The notes below the pieces were generated by a model. That model did no database searches. It was not told the DNA's origin and was given only the letters and a program-made list of their open reading frames with translations. Of a stretch of 12,823 nucleotides of DNA, positions 12,512 through 12,823 are shown one piece after another (positions within the stretch are counted from its first letter, which is position 1; each line of letters starts with the position of its first letter). Source of the stretch: Lactobacillus amylolyticus DSM 11664 (GTDB lineage Bacteria > Bacillota > Bacilli > Lactobacillales > Lactobacillaceae). The position numbers were made by a program, and so were the translations under genes. The stretch is from the NCBI RefSeq assembly GCF_000178475.1, contig NZ_ADNY01000052.1, forward strand, positions 1 to 12,823. The letters run 5' to 3'.

Positions 12512-12823
12512 CTAGTTAAATCGTTCTAGACAATAAGCCAAATTATAGGCTAAAATTGCAATTTCTAACCGGCTTTGAAAGCCTATCAGACTACGTGCTC
12601 GATTGTTCTCGGCATTGTAATAGGTCAGAAGCGAAAAGTCGCTTTCAATTGTTCTGCGAATAGCCATCAATTGATGATCATTGTGCTTTTTAGCTCCTGT
12701 CATATTTTTACGATATGGTGTCTAAAGTTCATAACCCATTTGTTTTAGCTGTTGATGCAGTTCTTTGCCTAAATAGCCTTCGTCGCCAAGAAGATAGTAA
12801 TTAGATGGATGGGTATTTTCCAT
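12512..12823 (-). mobile_element. IS982-family insertion sequence, 3' part of the transposase with an in-frame TAG
   Basis: From the window edge the minus strand reads MENTHPSNYYLLGDEGYLGK, ELHQQLKQMGYEL, TAG (12722-12724), TPYRKNMTGAKKHNDHQLMA, IRRTIESDFSLLTYYNAENN, RARSLIGFQSRLEIAILAYN, LAYCLERFN and stop at 12512-12514. LLGDEGYLG is the second catalytic Asp region, and RRTIESDF contains the final Glu of the DDE triad, as in IS982-family transposases. AAG to TAG would explain the stop. The 5' part and far end are outside the window. The near end must lie at about 12505-12512, where repA sequence begins, but no terminal repeat can be verified. Confidence 0.75.

Noticed and set aside
1..12823. 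CRISPR arrays, tRNA or rRNA genes
   Set aside because: No regularly spaced repeats and no recognisable tRNA or rRNA sequence were seen on either strand.

Overview
The window looks like a mosaic plasmid (or fused plasmid) segment from a lactic acid bacterium of the Lactobacillaceae. This is inferred from gene types: a CopY/CopB copper cassette, RelB/DinJ toxin-antitoxin operons, a MobA/MobL relaxase start, a RepA C-terminus of a Lactobacillus plasmid type, and ISL3, IS5 and IS982 family sequences. Base composition is AT-rich except for a visibly GC-rich block at about 9.4-11.1 kb.

Layout. 1-1734: a terminator, a RelB/YafQ-type toxin-antitoxin operon (minus strand) and a divergent operon of a short tyrosine recombinase (interrupted by an in-frame TAG) plus an excisionase-like HTH protein. 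1735-2350: a hairpin, a MOBQ-type oriT (oriT1), a small unknown gene and its terminator. 2404-2727: an IS5-family transposase fragment. 2875-5885: copper module, with CopY and its operator boxes, an unusual 111-nt nested hairpin, the CopB P-type ATPase and a terminator. 5938-7186: a broken MFS exporter joined at its 5' end to the first ~37 codons of a mobA relaxase gene, both on the minus strand. 7274-7795: a second oriT (oriT2) and two small, damaged mobilisation-accessory genes.

7911-11175 is the most interesting part. It is a 3,265-bp unit bounded by ISL3-type inverted repeats and by a perfect 8-bp direct repeat, TCTTTGTG. It contains an intact ISL3 transposase, a GC-rich CynX/NimT-type MFS gene and a frameshifted universal stress protein gene. 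The transposase part alone (7911-9343) has no target duplication, so the larger unit seems to have moved as one ISL3-family transposon carrying passenger genes. Its outer right end is a 58-bp near-perfect palindrome made of two back-to-back copies of the IS right end.

To the right of the transposon, the plasmid backbone resumes: a DinJ/RelB antitoxin with a PemK/MazF-type toxin (11205-11896), then the C-terminal third of a RepA-type initiator cut off by the 3' part of an IS982-family element that runs out of the window. Without the transposon, the order is mobA' - oriT2 - two accessory mob genes - small orf - mazF - relB - repA', a coherent mobilisable-plasmid backbone.

Many genes carry stop codons, frameshifts or truncations (int, the small orf at 2123, the IS5 fragment, MFS x3, mobA, both mob accessory genes, uspA, repA, IS982). 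The genes that look intact are copY, copB, the ISL3 transposase, the HTH gene and both toxin-antitoxin pairs. Copper export is the clearest selectable trait.
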